Part shown: piece by piece, positions 35,729 to 44,136 of the stretch
How positions within the stretch are numbered: the first letter of the stretch is position 1
Layout: every line of letters begins with the position of its first letter
Assembly: GCF_000024985.1 (NCBI RefSeq)
Contig: NC_013523.1
Span: 1,736,001-1,800,000 of the forward strand
From: Sphaerobacter thermophilus DSM 20745
GTDB lineage: Bacteria > Chloroflexota > Chloroflexia > Thermomicrobiales > Thermomicrobiaceae
Reading direction: 5' to 3'
Length of the DNA: 64,000 nucleotides
Notes under the pieces: model-generated
What the model was told of the DNA's origin: nothing
Seen by the model: the letters and a program-made list of their open reading frames with translations, nothing else
The model's database searches: none
Translations under genes and position numbers: made by a program

Positions 35729-35810
35729 TGGGGAGGGAGGGATTCGAACCCCCGAAGCATTACGCACCTGGTTTACAGCCAGGCCCCTTTGGCCGCTCGG
35801 GAACCTCCCC
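35729..35810 (-). tRNA. tRNA-Tyr (anticodon GTA)
   Basis: Acceptor GGGGAGG/CCTCCCC, anticodon stem CCTGG/CCAGG with loop CTGTAAA gives GTA. It has the long variable arm of a bacterial class II tRNA-Tyr. The discriminator is A; CCA is not encoded. Confidence 0.94.
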
Positions 35811-35813
35811 ATA

Positions 35814-35889
35814 TGGAGCCGACGGTGGGACTCGAACCCGCAACCGGCTGTTTACAAAACAGCTGCTCTGCCAATTGAGCTACGTCGGC
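35814..35889 (-). tRNA. tRNA-Thr (anticodon TGT)
   Basis: Acceptor GCCGACG/CGTCGGC, anticodon stem GCTGT/ACAGC with loop TTTGTAA gives TGT. CCA is encoded at 35814-35816. First product of the tRNA-tuf transcription unit. Confidence 0.94.
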
Positions 35890-35935
35890 TTGAGCGTTGT
35901 CGGCGCGGCGCTCCGTCGGGCCAACCGAGTAAGAA

Positions 35936-35964
35936 AGTATAGTGATTTGCCCCGTGTCTGTCAA
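35936..35964 (-). promoter_or_regulatory. Strong promoter of the tRNA-Thr/Tyr-tuf unit
   Basis: On the minus strand TTGACA (35964-35959) and TATACT (35941-35936) are 17 bp apart, 47 bp before tRNA-Thr. The -35 is perfect and the -10 is five of six. Confidence 0.85.
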
Positions 35965-36020
35965 ACTTCTCACAAGCCCAGGCCGCCACACCGGGGCAGC
36001 CGGGAACGGCCCGCCGGCGA

Positions 36021-36049
36021 TTGACGCCGCCGCCACTCGGTGCCATACT
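36021..36049 (+). promoter_or_regulatory. Promoter of the valS T-box leader
   Basis: TTGACG (36021-36026) and CATACT (36044-36049) are 17 bp apart. The transcript would begin just before the T-box stem I region. It is divergent from the tRNA-tuf promoter. Confidence 0.6.
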
Positions 36050-36059
36050 GTGTCACAAA

Positions 36060-36329
36060 CAAGTATAGCGCGCCGGTGACCGGGAGGAGTAGGCCGCGCG
36101 CTCGCCGCCAGGGAGACGGGGTCACTGACTGCAAGCCCCGTTCGGTGGAGAGTGGCCGAAGTCGCCCGCGAGGCCGGCGGTCGAAGCGGTGGACCTTCCG
36201 CCGCCGGTAGGCCGCCGCGGGTACGCCCGTTATCGCGTCAGAGCGCGGCTGCACCCCTCTGGTGCAGCCGAAGCAAGGTGGTACCGCGGCAGAGCCGTCC
36301 TTGACGTCGAGGACGGCGCTTTTGTTTTG
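36060..36329 (+). promoter_or_regulatory. T-box riboswitch controlling valS
   Basis: The leader before valS shows a full T-box layout. A stem I region starts with ACCGGGAGGAGTAG (about 36078-36091). A 10-bp stem III hairpin lies at 36246-36255 with 36261-36270. The T-box AAGGTGGTACCGCGG is at 36275-36289. A terminator stem GCCGTCCT/AGGACGGC (36294-36301 with 36310-36317) is followed by CTTTTGTTTT. CGTCCTT of the terminator can pair instead with AAGG of the T-box, which gives the antiterminator. Uncharged tRNA-Val would favour readthrough. I could not place the GUN specifier codon by eye. Confidence 0.88.
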
Positions 36330-36416
36330 TGAGCGTCCGAGCGTCCGGTCCGCGCCCGCCACGGCGTGCCGGGTGCCCAGTGCGAGTTCAGCGACGAACG
36401 CGCGGAGGTGAGATCG

Positions 36417-39101
36417 ATGGCCCGAGCGACGCAGCGCGGCGAGTTGGCAAAGGCCTATGCCCCCCAGGAGGTCGAAGCCCACTGGTACGACTGGTGGGAC
36501 GATCGCGGCTACTTCACTCCCCGCATCGAGCCAGGGCGCAAGCCGTTCGTAATCATCATGCCGCCCCCCAACGTCACCGGCGAGCTGCACATGGGCCACG
36601 CCCTCTTCGTCACGGTCGAGGATATCCTCACCCGCTGGCACCGCATGCTGGGCGAGCCGACGCTCTGGCTACCGGGCGCCGACCACGCCGGGATCGCCGG
36701 GCAGTGGGTCGTTGAGAAGGAGATCGCCAAGGAGGGCCTCTCGCGCCACGACCTCGGCCGTGAGAAGTTCCTTGAGCGCGTTTGGGACTGGATGGACCGC
36801 TACCGGGGGCGCATCCGCGAGCAGTTGCGCATCCTGGGCGCCTCCTGCGACTGGACCCGCTTCCGCTTCACCATGGACCCCGGCCCCTCACGCGCGGTCC
36901 GCACGGCCTTCAAGCACCTCTACGACAAGGGCCTCATCTACCGCGGTGAGCGCATGATCAACTGGTGCCCGCGCTGCATGACCGCGCTCTCTGACCTCGA
37001 GGTGAACCACGTCGAGATCCAATCGCATATCTGGACCATCCGCTACCCGATCGAGGGGACCGATCAATTCATTGAGGTGGCCACGACCCGGCCCGAGACA
37101 ATGCTCGGCGACACGGGTGTCGCAGTTCACCCGAATGACGAGCGCTACGCCGGGCTCATCGGCAAGACCGTTCGCCTGCCCCTGATGAACCGGCTGATCC
37201 CGATCGTCGCCGACGAGGCGGTCGATCCCGAATTCGGCAGCGGCGCGGTCAAGGTCACGCCGGGTCACGACCCGGTTGACTTCGAGATCGGCCGCCGCCA
37301 CAACCTGCCCGCGATCAACATCCTCAACAAGGACGGCACCCTCAACGAAAACGCGGGCGAGTTCGTCGGGCAGACCACCCAGGAGGCACGGCGCAATGTC
37401 GTCGCCCGGCTCCAAGAGGAGGGCTACCTCGTCCGCGTCGAGGAGCACGCCCACTCGGTGGGCCACTGCGACCGCTGCGACACCGTCGTCGAGCCGATCA
37501 TCAGCCTGCAGTGGTGGCTGCGGATGGAGCCGCTGGCCAAGCCGGCGATCCAGGTGGCGCGAGACGAGACGGTGCGTTTCATCCCCGAGCGCTTCAAGGG
37601 GATCTACCTCCACTGGATGGAGAACGTCCACGACTGGTGTCTCTCCCGCCAGCTCTGGTGGGGTCACCGCATCCCGGTCTGGTACTGCGATGCCTGCGGC
37701 GAGGTGACTGTCACCGCCGAGGAGTCGATCGACCGCTGCGAACACTGCGGGAGCACCGACATCCACCAGGACCCGGACGTGCTCGACACCTGGTTCAGCT
37801 CCGGGCTCTGGCCCTTCAGCACGCTCGGCTGGCCGGATGACACCGAGGATCTGCGCTACTTCTACCCCGGCACCGTGATGGAGACGGGCTACGACATCAT
37901 CTTCCTCTGGGTGGCGCGCATGATCTTCCTCGGCCTGGAGTTCATGGGCGAGGTGCCCTTTACCCACGTCTACTTCCACGGCACGGTGCGGGACGAAGCC
38001 GGGCAGCGCATGAGCAAGACAAAGGGCAACGTCCTTGACCCGACCGAGATCACCGCACGCTATGGCAGCGACGCGCTGCGCTTCGCGCTGATCACGGCCG
38101 GTGCCCCCGGCGCGGACCTGAAGCTGAGCGTGCAGCGCGTTGAGGCGGCCCGGAACTTCGCCAATAAGATCTGGAACGCGACGCGCTACGTCCTGCGGGC
38201 CATCGACGGCCACGAGATCGCCACCGGCCCGGACGGTGCTCCACTCCGGCCCCAGGCGGAGCACCTGGGTCTGGCCGATCGCTGGATGCTCAGCCGCCTG
38301 GAGGCCGTCACCGCCGAGGTGACCGACCTGCTCCATGCCTTCCAGCTCGGTGAGGCGGGCCGGCGGCTCTACGAGTTCCTCTGGTCGGAGTACTGCGACT
38401 GGTATATCGAGTCGAGCAAGCCCGTCCTCCAGGGCAACGACGCGGTGGCCAAGGCCGCTACCCGCCAGACCCTCGTCTACGTCCTGGAGCGATCACTGCG
38501 TCTGCTGCACCCGATCATGCCGTTCGTGACCGAGGAGCTGTGGCAGCACCTGCCGCATGCAGGTGACAGCATCATGGTCGCTCCCTGGCCGGAAGCGGAC
38601 ACGGCGGCGATCGACAAGCAGGCGGTGGCCGAGTACGAGTTCCTGATCGAGGCGGTGCGCAGCATCCGGAACGCCCGCGCTGAGACCGGGGTCGAACCGG
38701 CTCGCTGGATCTCCGCCATCATCCAGCCCGGCTCCCACCTGGCGACCTTCGAAGAGGGTGACGCCGCCTTCCGCTTCCTCGCCCGCATCGCAGCCGATCG
38801 GCTCGAGTTCATCCCCGCCGATGCGGAGGCGCCCGAGCAGGTGGTCACCTTGGTGGTGGACGACGCCGTCATCTACCTGCCGCTGGCCGGCATGGTCGAC
38901 CTCGATGCCGAGCGGCAGCGTCTGCGCGGCGAGATCGAGCAGGTGGAAGAGGAGATTGCCCGCGCCGGGTCGCTGCTGGCCAACGAGAACTTCGTCCAGC
39001 GCGCGCCCGCCGAGGTGGTGGACCGCCACCGCCAGCGCCTCACCGACCTGCAGGAGCGGCTGGCCCTCCTCCAGAGCCGGCTGGCCGACCTCGGAGAGTG
39101 A
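36417..39101 (+). CDS. valS: Valyl-tRNA synthetase
   Basis: The 894-residue class I synthetase charges tRNA-Val. HIGH appears as HMGH in PPPNVTGELHMGHAL, and the KMSKS loop as RMSKTKGN (531 onward). The CP1 editing domain (about 190-330) has the TTRPETMLGDTGVAVHP stretch. Zinc-type CDRC and CDAC...CEHC pairs are seen near 350 and 425-445. A C-terminal coiled coil (from about 830) is the ValRS tRNA arm. I chose the ATG at 36417 with GGAGGTGA upstream. A T-box leader controls it. The next gene overlaps by four bases. Confidence 0.97.
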   Translation: MARATQRGELAKAYAPQEVEAHWYDWWDDRGYFTPRIEPGRKPFVIIMPPPNVTGELHMGHALFVTVEDILTRWHRMLGEPTLWLPGADHAGIAGQWVVEKEIAKEGLSRHDLGREKFLERVWDWMDRYRGRIREQLRILGASCDWTRFRFTMDPGPSRAVRTAFKHLYDKGLIYRGERMINWCPRCMTALSDLEVNHVEIQSHIWTIRYPIEGTDQFIEVATTRPETMLGDTGVAVHPNDERYAGLIGKTVRLPLMNRLIPIVADEAVDPEFGSGAVKVTPGHDPVDFEIGRRHNLPAINILNKDGTLNENAGEFVGQTTQEARRNVVARLQEEGYLVRVEEHAHSVGHCDRCDTVVEPIISLQWWLRMEPLAKPAIQVARDETVRFIPERFKGIYLHWMENVHDWCLSRQLWWGHRIPVWYCDACGEVTVTAEESIDRCEHCGSTDIHQDPDVLDTWFSSGLWPFSTLGWPDDTEDLRYFYPGTVMETGYDIIFLWVARMIFLGLEFMGEVPFTHVYFHGTVRDEAGQRMSKTKGNVLDPTEITARYGSDALRFALITAGAPGADLKLSVQRVEAARNFANKIWNATRYVLRAIDGHEIATGPDGAPLRPQAEHLGLADRWMLSRLEAVTAEVTDLLHAFQLGEAGRRLYEFLWSEYCDWYIESSKPVLQGNDAVAKAATRQTLVYVLERSLRLLHPIMPFVTEELWQHLPHAGDSIMVAPWPEADTAAIDKQAVAEYEFLIEAVRSIRNARAETGVEPARWISAIIQPGSHLATFEEGDAAFRFLARIAADRLEFIPADAEAPEQVVTLVVDDAVIYLPLAGMVDLDAERQRLRGEIEQVEEEIARAGSLLANENFVQRAPAEVVDRHRQRLTDLQERLALLQSRLADLGE

Positions 39102-39724
39102 CCAGCACGCGGAACCAGGCGCCCGCGCTCGTGCCTGACCCGGCCCGGGCGCTGGGCGCCTCGTTCTACGAACGCCCGGTCGTCGACGTCGCTCGCGACC
39201 TGCTGGGCTGCCTGCTCGTGTCGCAGCACGACGGCATCACGACGGCAGGGCTGATCGTCGAGACTGAGGCATACGCCGGACCGGACGACCCGGCCTCCCA
39301 CGCGGCGTTCCGCCGCAACGGCACGGTAACCGCCATGTGGGGACCGCCCGGCCGCGCCTATGTCTACCTGGCCTACGGCGTCTACCCGTGCTTCAACGTG
39401 GTCACCGGGCCGGAGGGCGAGGCCGCCGCCGTCTTGATCCGCGCCATCGCCCCCGTCGCCGGCATCGAGCACATGGCCGCCCGGCGCGGCGGCGCTGATG
39501 GCCCGCGCCTGGCCAGCGGACCCGGCCGGCTGGCGGTCGCGCTCGGCATCACCCTCGCCGACAACGGCCGGGCGCTCGACGGCCCGCCGCTCTGGATCCA
39601 ACCCGGCGCCCCGCCGGACTGCATCGCCGCCGGGCCTCGGATCGGCGTCCGCCGCGGCGACCAGCGCCCCTGGCGCTTCGGCATCGCCGGGCATCCCCTT
39701 CTCTCCCGGCCGTTCCCACCATGA
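39098..39724 (+). CDS. 3-methyladenine DNA glycosylase (AAG/MPG family)
   Basis: The 208-residue protein belongs to the alkyladenine glycosylase family that removes alkylated or deaminated purines in base excision repair. Signature stretches are FYERPVVDVARDLLG, the catalytic-site segment IVETEAYAGPDDPASHA with the active Glu, WGPPGRAYVYLAYGVYPCFNVVTG, and SGPGRLAVALGI. The GTG start overlaps the valS stop (GTGA), so it is coupled to valS although the functions are unrelated. A 10-bp hairpin follows at 39821-39848. Confidence 0.93.
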   Translation: MTSTRNQAPALVPDPARALGASFYERPVVDVARDLLGCLLVSQHDGITTAGLIVETEAYAGPDDPASHAAFRRNGTVTAMWGPPGRAYVYLAYGVYPCFNVVTGPEGEAAAVLIRAIAPVAGIEHMAARRGGADGPRLASGPGRLAVALGITLADNGRALDGPPLWIQPGAPPDCIAAGPRIGVRRGDQRPWRFGIAGHPLLSRPFPP

Positions 39725-39820
39725 CCATCGGGAACACCGGCATCGTGCCGGCTCCCGCCGCGCGCAACGGGAGGTCTTGAGACAGGCGTCTCGCGCTCCC
39801 CCGGGGCACGACACACACAT

Positions 39821-39848
39821 GTGGGCGAGCGCCAGACCGCTCGCCCAC
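39821..39848 (+). terminator. Hairpin after the glycosylase gene
   Basis: A 10-bp perfect stem GTGGGCGAGC/GCTCGCCCAC with an eight-base loop. No T run follows, so termination is likely but not certain. Confidence 0.5.
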
Positions 39849-39919
39849 ACGCACCCAATCGATTGGGGCCGCCTGTTGATCCCAAGTATACCGCCCCGGG
39901 GCAGTACCCCGCGCGCCGC

Positions 39920-39928
39920 TGCTATACT
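39920..39928 (+). promoter_or_regulatory. Extended -10 element for mutL
   Basis: TGCTATACT, a TGn-extended -10, lies 17 bp before the mutL ATG. No -35 with good spacing is evident. Confidence 0.45.
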
Positions 39929-39945
39929 CCGGGCGAGGGAGACCG

Positions 39946-41703
39946 ATGCCGATCCGTTTGCTCGACGAGGACACGATTGGAAAGATCGCCGCCGGGGAGG
40001 TCATCGAGCGGCCCGCCTCGGTGGTCAAGGAACTGGTCGAAAACGCGCTCGACGCCGGGGCGCGGAGCGTGCGCGTCGAGATCCGGGCCGGCGGCCGAGA
40101 ACTGATCCGCGTCAGCGACGACGGCCACGGCATCCCCGCTGAGGAACTGCCGCTCGCGATCCAGCGGCACGCGACCTCCAAGGTAACCCGCTTCGACGAC
40201 CTCGCCCGTCTCACGTCTTATGGATTCCGCGGCGAGGCGTTAGCCAGCATCGCCGCCGTCGCCGAGCTGCGCATCGTCAGCCGTCCGCCGGACAGCCCGC
40301 ACGCCGCCTCCCTGGTCAGCCGGAACGGGCGGGTCGAACCGCCCACCACCGTGCCGGCCGCCCCGGGCACGACCGTGACCGTGCGCGATCTGTTCGCCCA
40401 CGTCCCCGCCCGGCGCGCCTTCCTGCGCCAGGATCACACCGAGGCGGCCTACGTCCAGCGTGTCGTCCAGGCGTGTGCCCTGGCCGCGCCCGAAGTCCGC
40501 TTCGAGCTCGTCAGCGACGGTCGCACCGTGCTGGCAACCGACGGCTCCGGCGACCTTGGCAACACCATCGTCGGCGTCTTCGGGCCGGACATCGCCGCGG
40601 AGATGGTGCCGATCGTCCCCCCTGCGGACGACGAGCACGACCCGGAGCGCCCCGCGGTCACCGTGAGCGGCTATGTCGGACTCCCGACCCTGACCCGCGG
40701 CAACCGGCAGCACATCATCCTGCTCGTCAACCGCCGTTGGATCGAGAGCCGCTCGCTCACATTCGCCCTGGAGCAGGCGTACCACTCGCTGATTATGGTC
40801 GGCCGCTTCCCGGTCGCGGTGCTCCACATCACGGTCGCGCCCGAGCGCCTCGACGTCAACGTGCACCCCACCAAGCGCGAGGTGCGCTTCTCCGACGAGC
40901 GGCTGGTCTTCGCCGCCATCCAGCGGGCCGTGCGCGGCACCCTCACCCAGCACACTCCGGCGCAGACCATCCCGTCGTTCACCACCACACCCCTGTCGGC
41001 GCCGACAGTGCAGCGCCGCCTGGCACTCAGCCACCCGGACCGGTTCCGGCCAACGCCTCCGCCACCACCCGAGGACACACCCGGCGACGACCAGGAGGCG
41101 GGCATGACCGTGGTCCCCGATCCCGGCTCGGCCGTCCCGGTGCTGCGGGTACTCGGCCAGGTCGGAGCTACCTACATCATCGCCGAGGGCCCGGACGGCA
41201 TGTACCTGATCGACCAGCACGCCGCCCACGAGCGGGTCCTCTTCGAACAACTCTGGCAGCAATTCGAGCGCGCCAAGCCCGACATCCAGACCCTGCTCGA
41301 GCCGCTGGTGATCGAGCTGTCACCCGTGCAACTCGAGACGGCCGAGCGCTGCCGCGAGGAGATGGCTCAGATCGGCTTCCACATCGAGCCGTTCGGCGGG
41401 TCCGCTGTCGCGGTCCGCGCGGTACCCGCCATCGCCGCTCGCCGCGACCCGCGCGCGGTCCTGCTCGGCATTCTCGACGAGATGGCCGCCGGGGGGCGTG
41501 GGACCACCCTCCTCGAATCGTTGACAATCAGCACCGCCTGCCACTCGGCCATCCGTGCCGGGCAGACACTCTCCCTACCGGAAATGCGTGAGCTGATCGC
41601 CCAGCTCGAGCGTTGCACCGCCCCACGGGCCTGCGGCCACGGCCGCCCCACTATGCTCCACCTCAGCCAGGAAGAACTCGAGCGCCAGTTCGAGCGCCGG
41701 TAG
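39946..41703 (+). CDS. mutL: DNA mismatch repair protein MutL (endonuclease type)
   Basis: The 585-residue protein has an N-terminal GHKL ATPase domain (ELVENALDAGA, the GFRGEALASIAAV lid, then TTVTVRDLFAHVPAR) and a Pro-rich linker (about 340-385). The C-terminal domain carries DQHAAHERVLFE (423-434), an exact match to the DQHA(X)2E(X)4E nuclease motif, plus ACHSAIRAG and CGHGRPTMLHL near the end. It is therefore predicted to nick DNA itself, as in bacteria without MutH. The ATG follows GGCGAGGGAG. MutS is not in the window. Confidence 0.95.
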   Translation: MPIRLLDEDTIGKIAAGEVIERPASVVKELVENALDAGARSVRVEIRAGGRELIRVSDDGHGIPAEELPLAIQRHATSKVTRFDDLARLTSYGFRGEALASIAAVAELRIVSRPPDSPHAASLVSRNGRVEPPTTVPAAPGTTVTVRDLFAHVPARRAFLRQDHTEAAYVQRVVQACALAAPEVRFELVSDGRTVLATDGSGDLGNTIVGVFGPDIAAEMVPIVPPADDEHDPERPAVTVSGYVGLPTLTRGNRQHIILLVNRRWIESRSLTFALEQAYHSLIMVGRFPVAVLHITVAPERLDVNVHPTKREVRFSDERLVFAAIQRAVRGTLTQHTPAQTIPSFTTTPLSAPTVQRRLALSHPDRFRPTPPPPPEDTPGDDQEAGMTVVPDPGSAVPVLRVLGQVGATYIIAEGPDGMYLIDQHAAHERVLFEQLWQQFERAKPDIQTLLEPLVIELSPVQLETAERCREEMAQIGFHIEPFGGSAVAVRAVPAIAARRDPRAVLLGILDEMAAGGRGTTLLESLTISTACHSAIRAGQTLSLPEMRELIAQLERCTAPRACGHGRPTMLHLSQEELERQFERR

Positions 41704-41745
41704 GGGTACGGGTGCCGTCTCGCGAGTCCATCGCGGTGCCTCGCG

Positions 41746-41770
41746 CCCGGGGGTGAACCCCCGGGCTCAC
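41746..41770 (+). repeat. Palindromic repeat, copy 1 (CCCGGGGG-TGAA-CCCCCGGG)
   Basis: An 8-bp perfect stem with a TGAA loop followed by CTCAC. A second copy lies at 41908-41930. The form resembles dispersed REP-type elements of Chloroflexota. Confidence 0.65.
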
Positions 41771-41773
41771 AAC

Positions 41774-41793
41774 GAAAAACCCGCTAGAGCGGG
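41774..41793 (-). terminator. Terminator on the minus strand
   Basis: On the minus strand a CCCGC-TCTA-GCGGG hairpin (41789-41793 with 41780-41784) is followed by GGTTTTTCG-like sequence (five Ts at 41774-41778). It would end the response regulator transcript, although it lies about 360 bp past that stop. Confidence 0.6.
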
Positions 41794-41907
41794 CTGAGGA
41801 TGGGTTTGGCGTGCGGCTGCCAGTGCCGCCGTTGTGGTATGGCGCGGGATAATGTCGTCACATGGCCAGAGCCGGTTGTGTCAGGATCTCCGCGCCGTGG
41901 CCAATGA

Positions 41908-41930
41908 CCGGGGGTGAACCCCCGGGCACA
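41908..41930 (+). repeat. Palindromic repeat, copy 2
   Basis: CCGGGGG-TGAA-CCCCCGG followed by GCACA, nearly identical to the copy at 41746 and in the same orientation, 162 bp away. Confidence 0.65.
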
Positions 41931-42153
41931 AACCGCGACGCGGGGATCCTCACGCCACCCGCCCCGGGCCCTGACTACGACGCGAAGAACCTCGCAATAC
42001 CCGGCCCTGGGCGCGGACGGTGGACCTGATTGCGTCACCAGCTAACCGGCCACCCACGCCGTGGCGCGACGCATCGCCCCCGACCTCCCGCCAGCACCTA
42101 TCCGAGAGGATCCGGACGCGAGGGGCGACACATGACGCATGACATATGACGCA

Positions 42154-42858
42154 TCACTTCTGGTTGGTTGGGTCAGGTTCGTCGCTCAGCTTGATCCAGC
42201 CGTGGCGGAGAGCGTAGATGACCGCCTGGGTGCGGTCGTTCACCGCCAGCTTGCGCAGGATCGACGTGATGTGGTTCTTCACGGTCTGGTCACTGATATT
42301 GAGCAGGCGGGCGATCTCCTTGTTGCTGTTGCCCCGGGCAACGCAGTCAAGGATCTCCACCTCACGCGGCGTCAGCGGAGAGAAGACACCGCTGGAGACC
42401 TCGTCGATCTGCGCCAGTTCACGGAACTGATCGAGTACCCGCGAGGCGACGAATGGGCGCGACAGCACGTTCTCGTTGATGAGGTATTCCCCGCGCGCCA
42501 CCCGGCGAATCACGGTGACCAGTTCGGCCGGGTCAATGTCCTTCGTGCAGTAGGCTGAGGCGCCGACACGGATCGAGCTGAACAGTTGCTCATCGTCCTC
42601 GTGCATCGTCAGCACGACGATGGCTGCCTGAGGGTGCCGCCGCTTCAGCACCCGGCACAGTTCCAGCCCGCTCATCCCCGGGAGGTTCAGGTCGAGCAGC
42701 ACGACGTTCGGTGACAGCATGTCGGCCGCTCGCATGGCTTCCTGGGCATCCGATGCTTCCCCGACGACCCGAATGTCGCGCTCTTCTTCGAGGCTCCACC
42801 GGATGCCACGCCGAAAGAGGGGATGATCGTCGACGATCAGGACCTCAATCCGGTTCAC
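42154..42858 (-). CDS. NarL/LuxR-type response regulator (DegU-like)
   Basis: The 234-residue regulator has a receiver domain (IVDDHPLFRRGI; phospho-acceptor Asp56 in LLDLNLPGMSG) and a C-terminal LuxR-type helix-turn-helix (SPLTPREVEILDCVARGNSNKEIARLLNISDQTVKNHITSILRKL). I chose the GTG at 42858, preceded by AAAGGAGAG. It overlaps the end of the upstream DegS-like kinase gene by 14 bp, so the two form a pair like degS-degU. Targets are unknown. Because the kinase frame is interrupted, this regulator may lack its normal phosphate donor. Confidence 0.93.
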   Translation of the reverse strand: MNRIEVLIVDDHPLFRRGIRWSLEEERDIRVVGEASDAQEAMRAADMLSPNVVLLDLNLPGMSGLELCRVLKRRHPQAAIVVLTMHEDDEQLFSSIRVGASAYCTKDIDPAELVTVIRRVARGEYLINENVLSRPFVASRVLDQFRELAQIDEVSSGVFSPLTPREVEILDCVARGNSNKEIARLLNISDQTVKNHITSILRKLAVNDRTQAVIYALRHGWIKLSDEPDPTNQK

Positions 42859-43957
42859 GTCGCGCTCTCTCCTTTGGCTTGTAGGTCGGCACCGCACGCG
42901 CCTCATTCGCGACCGCGTCCGCTGGCTGCAGTGTGATCGGGACCACGAGTGTAACCTCGGTCCCCTGCCCGGGCCGACTCCGCACATTGACCCGGCCACC
43001 CACGACTGCGGCCCGCTCCTGCATACCTGCAAGACCAAAGCCGCTCGACGATGTTGGCGCCACCGCCGACGGGCGGAAGCCCTGGCCGTTGTCGCGGACG
43101 CGCACGGTCAGCTCCCCGTCACTCGCCCCGATAGTAACCGACACACGGCTGGCACGGGCATGACGATGTACATTCTGCAGGGCCTCCTGGATAACACGGA
43201 AGGCGGTCAACTCCTGCTCAGGGGTCAGCCGGGGTAGTTGCGGCGGAAGGGACAAATCGACCTCCGGCGGGAGGAAGCTTCGATACGTCTCGATGTAGTG
43301 TTCCACAGTCGCTACGAGGCCGCGCTGCGACAACATCGTCGGCCGGAGATCGAAGATGAATCGCCGGATCTCCGTCAGGCCTTCCCGCATCGCCGACTTG
43401 ATCCGCTCGATCTCCGCCAGGGGCTGGCTCATGTCGGACGAGCCTGTCGCACGGAAGGTGCGCTCGACAAACTCCAGGCCGATGATGGCGTTCGCCAGCA
43501 CCTGGGCCGGGCCGTCGTGAACCTCCCGCGCCAGCCGCTACCGCTCCACCTCCTGCGCCCGGATCATCGCTTGCCGGATCGCGAGCTGCTGGGCATCGTC
43601 CCGGCCGAGCAGCGTCTCATCGGCGCGGAACTGCTGGCGGCTCGATGCCAGCAGGCCCAGAAAATCGGTGAGCTGGCGATAGAGAACCGCTGCTCGCATG
43701 TACTCTTGGGCGACGAAATCCTCGTGCTGGCGCAGCTCCGCCGTGCTCGGCGGGCGCTGTGCCGACTCGACTCCCAGGCGGCGTTCCAGCTCGCGCTCTT
43801 CAATCGCGGCCTGAACCTCCGCTCGCTCCCGCTCCAGGTCCGCTAGAATGGAGCGCAGTTCACTCGCGAGCGATTCCAGACGCGACTCGCATGCGCCGAT
43901 ACCTTCGTCCATTGCCTGTTTGATCGCGCTCAGTAAATCGGGGAGCCGCCCGGACAC
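42845..43957 (-). pseudogene. DegS-like sensor histidine kinase interrupted by an in-frame TAG
   Basis: A 371-codon frame with a cytoplasmic N-terminal coiled-coil sensor region resembling DegS (LERERAEVQAAIEERELERR and VLYRQLTDFLGLL), then the dimerisation/phosphoacceptor box, and a HATPase domain (VIQEALQNVHRHARA; VRDNGQGF; GFGLAGMQERAA). A TAG at 43540-43538 (codon 140) falls between AQEVER and RLAREVHDGPAQVLAN. It is seven codons before the phospho-accepting His147. Homologues usually have Gln or Lys there, so CAG to TAG is the simplest change. An internal restart would lose the histidine. No membrane helix is seen. The GTG start at 43957 is approximate. Confidence 0.8.
43538..43540 (-). 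other. In-frame amber codon in the kinase gene
   Basis: On the minus strand the codons read GAG-CGG-TAG-CGG-CTG-GCG. The frame and protein similarity to HisKA_3 kinases continue across it without a shift. Confidence 0.88.
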
Positions 43958-44059
43958 TCGTCTCGCCCCGTCCTTCCAGAACCGAAACTTTCCCCTCAGC
44001 GGCGCCTCGCGGTGAAAAGGCCAACCTTGATGGGAACACAACTCACCAATAGCGAAACC

Positions 44060-44087
44060 AGTATAGCACGAGGCTAGCGGATGACAA
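44060..44087 (-). promoter_or_regulatory. Promoter of the DegS/DegU-like pair
   Basis: On the minus strand TTGTCA (44087-44082) and TATACT (44065-44060) are 16 bp apart, with a TGC extension on the -10. It lies about 100 bp before the kinase start, so the interrupted gene still has an intact-looking promoter. Confidence 0.6.
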
Positions 44088-44136
44088 GATATCTTAGTAC
44101 GTACGCCTGTACGAACACTGCGCGAGGAGGAACGGA

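Larger units (their letters stand above)
41704..42153. other. Gene-free region between mutL and the response regulator
   Basis: These 450 bp between convergent genes hold two copies of a CCGGGGGTGAACCCCCGG hairpin (41746-41765 and 41908-41926), one minus-strand terminator (41774-41793), and otherwise nothing that I recognise as coding. Confidence 0.65.

Noticed and set aside
41704-42153. A CRISPR array or phage attachment site
   Set aside because: Only two spaced palindromes are present, with no regular repeat-spacer pattern, no cas genes and no integrase.
42845-43501. A stand-alone short histidine kinase starting at the Met near 43501
   Set aside because: It would lack the phospho-accepting histidine, while the matching N-terminal half lies directly upstream in the same frame.
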